From assembly GCF_029958925.1 (NCBI RefSeq), contig NZ_CP124617.1:52493-116492 (forward strand): DNA of 64,000 bases, written 5' to 3'. The translations under genes were made by a program, and so were the position numbers. Origin of the DNA: Tropicibacter oceani (lineage in GTDB: Bacteria > Pseudomonadota > Alphaproteobacteria > Rhodobacterales > Rhodobacteraceae). Of this stretch, positions 61,114 through 64,000 are shown one piece after another (the stretch's first letter is position 1; every line of letters begins with the position of its first letter). Below the pieces are notes generated by a model that saw nothing but the letters and a program-made list of their open reading frames with translations, searched no databases and had not been told where the DNA came from.

Positions 61114-61797
61114 ATGAACAGTCTGAACAAGCCCTGGACCAGCGAAACGGTCGCGGCCGATCTGGAACACGCGATTCACGAACACCGGCTTCCCCCTGGC
61201 ACAAAACTGGGCGAGGACGAGCTGGCCGAAGCCTATGGCATCAGCCGCACCATCGTGCGGGCCGCATTGCTGGCGCTGTCACATCGCCGCCTGATCGAGC
61301 TAAAGCGCAACCGCGGCGCCTTTGTGGCCCAGCCCTCGGTGCGCGAGGCGCGCGAAGTCTTTGAGGCGCGCGCCCTGCTGGAACCGCGCACCGCGCATTC
61401 CGCCGCCAAACGCATGACCGACACGGATCTTGCCCTGCTGCACGAAAACATCGACCAGGAACACGCGGCGCTGGATGCCGGTGAAACCGGTCGCGCGCTG
61501 TTCCTGTCCGGGCAATTTCATCTTGAAATCGCGCGGATCGCCGACCAGACGACGATCCAGACCTTCATTTCCGAACTTGTTTCGCGCTCGTCCCTGATCA
61601 TCGCACTGTATTGGCGCCGCCGTGCCGCCCTGTGCGAAACGCAGGCCCATCACGCGCTTCTTGACGCTTTGGAAAGGCGGGACGCGGACGCGGCCGAGCA
61701 GTTGATGAAAAGCCACCTTCTGGATCTTTTGGCGTCGCTTGACCTTCGCAATGTCGTTCAACCGGCCACCTCTCTCAAAGAGGCGCTCAACCGATGA
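61114..61797 (+). CDS. GntR-family regulator with FCD ligand-binding domain
   Basis: A 227-residue repressor of the FadR subfamily. The winged helix reads LPPGTKLGEDELAEAYGISR, TIVRAALLALSHRRLIELKR, RGAFVAQPS. The all-helical FCD domain includes VFEARALLEPRTAHSAAKR, the metal/ligand His region QFHLEIARIA and HHALLDALERRDADAAEQLM. A GTG at 61102 is an alternative start. It is divergent from the importer operon and overlaps the downstream GNAT gene by 4 bp. The ligand is probably the imported compound. Confidence 0.9.
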   Translation: MNSLNKPWTSETVAADLEHAIHEHRLPPGTKLGEDELAEAYGISRTIVRAALLALSHRRLIELKRNRGAFVAQPSVREAREVFEARALLEPRTAHSAAKRMTDTDLALLHENIDQEHAALDAGETGRALFLSGQFHLEIARIADQTTIQTFISELVSRSSLIIALYWRRRAALCETQAHHALLDALERRDADAAEQLMKSHLLDLLASLDLRNVVQPATSLKEALNR

Positions 61798-62627
61798 CTC
61801 CGGTCACCTATCGTACCGCGACATTGGCAGAGGTCGGGCAGTTGCTTGACTGGGCTGCGCAGGAAGGCTGGAATCCCGGCATTGACGACGCGGTGGCCTT
61901 TCATGCCGCCGACCCGGCCGGGTTTTTCGTCGCCCAGACAGATGGCCAGCCGGTAGCCGGGATTTCCGTCGTGAACCATTCCGACAGCTTTGCCTTTCTG
62001 GGGCTTTACCTGTGCCGCCCGGCGTATCGGGGCAAAGGCATCGGATATGGGTTATGGGCCCATGCCATGGCCCATGCCGGGCACCGGACGATCGGTCTGG
62101 ACGGTGTGCCCGCACAAGAGGAAAACTATGCCAGGTCCGGCTTTGTCCTGGCAGGCCGGACCCGGCGACTTGTCGGTCCTATCCCAAGCGAGCCGCTGAC
62201 ATTGCCATTGGCCAGGACCCAGGATGCCGAAGCGATTGCCGTTCTCGACCACGCGGCGAACGGCGTCACGCGGAAACGGTTTTTGCGCGAATGGCTGCGT
62301 CAGACTGCGAATCGCAAGACCGTGGTTGTCCACCAAGCTGGCGAATTGGTCGGCTTTGCCACCGCGCGGCAGTGTCGCGAAGACTGCAAAATCGGGCCAA
62401 TCGTTGCCCCCGACGCTGCTACCGCGCTTGGGCTTGCCCATCAGGCCGCCGCGGCCCTGGGTGCGACGACCGGCATCATCGACGTCCCGGACACCTGCGC
62501 AGCGTTCGAACAGAGGCTGCGCCGGAACGGTTTCATCGAAAGCTTTGGCACCGCCCGGATGTATCGCGGCAATCCTCCGACGACAGGGGCGCGCCTGCAG
62601 GCTGTCGCCACGCTGGAACTGGGGTGA
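61794..62627 (+). CDS. two-domain GNAT acetyltransferase
   Basis: A 277-residue protein with an N-terminal GNAT domain (AFLGLYLCRPAYRGKGIGYG for acetyl-CoA, GLDGVPAQEENYARSGFVLA). The C-terminal domain resembles the YitI/Acetyltransf_18 type (DHAANGVTRKRFLREWLRQ, then GFATARQCREDCKIGPIVA and a final GTARMYRG). Translation is coupled to the GntR gene by ATGA. The substrate is unknown. The coupling suggests it acts on the compound handled by the importer, for example an amine or amino acid. Confidence 0.85.
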   Translation: MTPVTYRTATLAEVGQLLDWAAQEGWNPGIDDAVAFHAADPAGFFVAQTDGQPVAGISVVNHSDSFAFLGLYLCRPAYRGKGIGYGLWAHAMAHAGHRTIGLDGVPAQEENYARSGFVLAGRTRRLVGPIPSEPLTLPLARTQDAEAIAVLDHAANGVTRKRFLREWLRQTANRKTVVVHQAGELVGFATARQCREDCKIGPIVAPDAATALGLAHQAAAALGATTGIIDVPDTCAAFEQRLRRNGFIESFGTARMYRGNPPTTGARLQAVATLELG

Positions 62628-62725
62628 CGCGGACGCCACGGCCGCGAAGGCCCGTTTACCATATCTTAGACGTGCGGCGCGTAGGCAGGGTCAAAGCACT
62701 TCCTTAGAAAGAGGATGAAAGACCC

Positions 62726-63940
62726 ATGGCAAAAGACCATGCACCCAGCTGCTATGACAACCATTCCCCGTTTGATGAATTCAATGACCCGGGCGCGCAG
62801 GACGCCGACCGCCTAGTCCAGCTTGCAAAGCTTGAACCGCTGACCGACGGCGGCCTGCGAACGGCGCAGCTGCTTGGCAGGGCGCTGGACAACGACCCCC
62901 ACCACCACGAAGCCCAGATCCTGCAAGAGCGGCTTTTCCAGATGTTCGTGCCGCGCTGGCATTTCCCGATGCTTGCGGACAAGGGCCGCAACCGCGCCTA
63001 TGCCAAGGCGATAGCGGCCAAGGTCAAACCCGGCGACGTCGTGCTGGATATCGGTTGTGGGGCCGGCCTGACAGCGATGCTGGCGGCGCGCGCCGGGGCC
63101 AAACACGTCTATACCTGCGAACAGCAGCCGCTGATCGCCAAGGCCGCCGTCCGTGTCATCGACGCCAATGGCCTGAGCGACCGCATCACCGTCATTCCAA
63201 AGATGTCGCACGATCTGGTCATCGGAAAGGACCTTCCCGAACCGGCCGATGTCGTGATCTCGGAAATCGTCGATACCGTCCTGCTTGGCGAAGGCGCGCT
63301 GGCTACGCTGACCGATGCCATGCACAGGCTGGCCAAACCCGATGCGCGCGCCATCCCCGAACAGGGCACCCTGATGGCGCAGCTGGTCGAAAGCGACAAA
63401 CTGCTGGACCTCTGGCGGCCGCACGTGGCAGAGGGCTTTGACCTTGGCGCGTTTCACCACTTTGCCACCTTGGCGCAGATCACGCCGAATGACTTTGCCG
63501 CCTGCGGGTTGAAACCCCTGGGGCCTGCCATCGACCTGTTCCGGTTCAATTTCGCCCGCCCCAGCATGAAGCCGGCGCAGACGACCCGGGATCTGACCTG
63601 TTCCGACGCGGGCACCGCGCACGCGGCTTTTGTGTTTTTCGTGATGGAGCTTGCGCCCGGCATTCAACTGTCGAATGGCCTGCGTTCCGACGGCCATTGG
63701 GGGCGCACCGCCTATTTGCTGGATCGTCCGCAACGCATGACCCCGGGCGGCAGCCTGACGATCACGGCGCAGCACGATACATCACACCTGAGCCTGGTCC
63801 CGCACGCGATGCCCCCCAGCCAACAGGACACCGCCCAAACGCCACTCTGGACTGAGCGCGAACCGGGTGATGCCCTGCCCCCTTGGGATGGCCCCTACAC
63901 CCACGCGGCCCCCGCGCCGCTCAGCGTGTGTTGGCGATGA
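62726..63940 (+). CDS. PRMT7-like SAM-dependent protein arginine methyltransferase homologue
   Basis: A 404-residue class I methyltransferase. Motif I is VLDIGCGAGLTAMLAARAGA (residues ~106-125), post-I Glu in VYTCEQQP, and the double-E loop SEIVDTVLLGEG supplies Glu180 and Glu189 in PRMT spacing. A later DGHWGRTAYLL (His324, Trp325) matches the THW-type loop, with GHW as in PRMT7-like proteins, followed by GSLTITAQHD. The N-terminus before motif I (ERLFQMFVPRWHFPMLADKG) also follows PRMT7. Arginine methylation is rare in bacteria; other protein or small-molecule targets are possible. The AGAGGATG region precedes the ATG. Confidence 0.85.
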   Translation: MAKDHAPSCYDNHSPFDEFNDPGAQDADRLVQLAKLEPLTDGGLRTAQLLGRALDNDPHHHEAQILQERLFQMFVPRWHFPMLADKGRNRAYAKAIAAKVKPGDVVLDIGCGAGLTAMLAARAGAKHVYTCEQQPLIAKAAVRVIDANGLSDRITVIPKMSHDLVIGKDLPEPADVVISEIVDTVLLGEGALATLTDAMHRLAKPDARAIPEQGTLMAQLVESDKLLDLWRPHVAEGFDLGAFHHFATLAQITPNDFAACGLKPLGPAIDLFRFNFARPSMKPAQTTRDLTCSDAGTAHAAFVFFVMELAPGIQLSNGLRSDGHWGRTAYLLDRPQRMTPGGSLTITAQHDTSHLSLVPHAMPPSQQDTAQTPLWTEREPGDALPPWDGPYTHAAPAPLSVCWR

Positions 63941-64000
63941 CGTGTCGCCGCGCGGCGTGCTGAACAATCACGCGCGATGGCACCGCGCGGCCGGAACAGG

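Noticed and set aside
63921..64000. Leftward open frame reaching the right edge and ending at 63921 (reads VIVQHAARRHVIANTR before the stop)
   Set aside because: It could be the C-terminus of a gene beyond the window overlapping the methyltransferase gene tail-to-tail by 20 bp, but 26 codons with no recognisable motif are too little to call.

Overview
The window is high-GC DNA with overlapping, tightly packed genes. It carries a Tat-exported flavoprotein, a FadR-type GntR regulator beside a PotABCD-like importer, and many proteins of alphaproteobacterial character. I read it as a chromosomal segment of an alphaproteobacterium, most likely in the Rhodobacteraceae/Roseobacter group. That placement is inferred from protein character only; no rRNA or other marker gene is present.

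Left end, 1-9320: an accessory, partly decayed region. It holds an alcohol dehydrogenase that has lost its cofactor domain, a small membrane protein, an SDR enzyme, and a hexaheme cytochrome paired with a Tat-exported flavoprotein. Next come an OxyR-like regulator divergent from a peroxiredoxin, Dps, and a persulfide-dioxygenase-like hydrolase. It ends with remnants of a sulfide:quinone oxidoreductase and a frameshifted membrane protein. Two similar 52-bp insertion-sequence ends (2389-2440 and 8952-9003, same orientation) bracket the redox genes. A tRNA-Arg(TCT) and a degenerate partial tRNA copy lie just beyond the right one.

9366-24233: a GNAT gene and then a nearly complete type II secretion locus. 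gspDEF and gspGHIJKLM run rightward. gspC, two Sel1-repeat proteins and the prepilin peptidase gspO run leftward in the middle, along with a rightward lipoprotein gene. No gspN is visible.

24312-36588: an unusual leftward cassette. It contains a small exported protein of unknown family, a 1021-residue fusion of an ArsP-like permease with an FG-GAP/VCBS propeller and an ASPIC/UnbV-like tail, and a 2828-residue surface protein. The surface protein has DUF11-like and alternating Ig-like repeats, calcium-type motifs, Calx-beta-like domains and a C-terminal beta-barrel. A palindrome with a CRP-type core lies before the giant gene. This cassette is the best candidate for an undescribed system.

36810-49827: glycogen and alpha-glucan metabolism. 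An alpha-glucosidase faces the leftward operon glgB-glgC-glgA-glgX-amylosucrase-glgP. A LacI-type operator candidate and a perfect 23-bp palindrome lie upstream of glgB.

50099-64000: a MYG1-like hydrolase; a TetR regulator with an RND efflux pair; and a PotABCD-like ABC importer followed by an Asp/Glu-hydantoin racemase family enzyme. A divergent GntR/FCD regulator shares a perfect palindrome with the importer operon. The window ends with a two-domain GNAT protein and a bacterial methyltransferase that resembles eukaryotic PRMT7.
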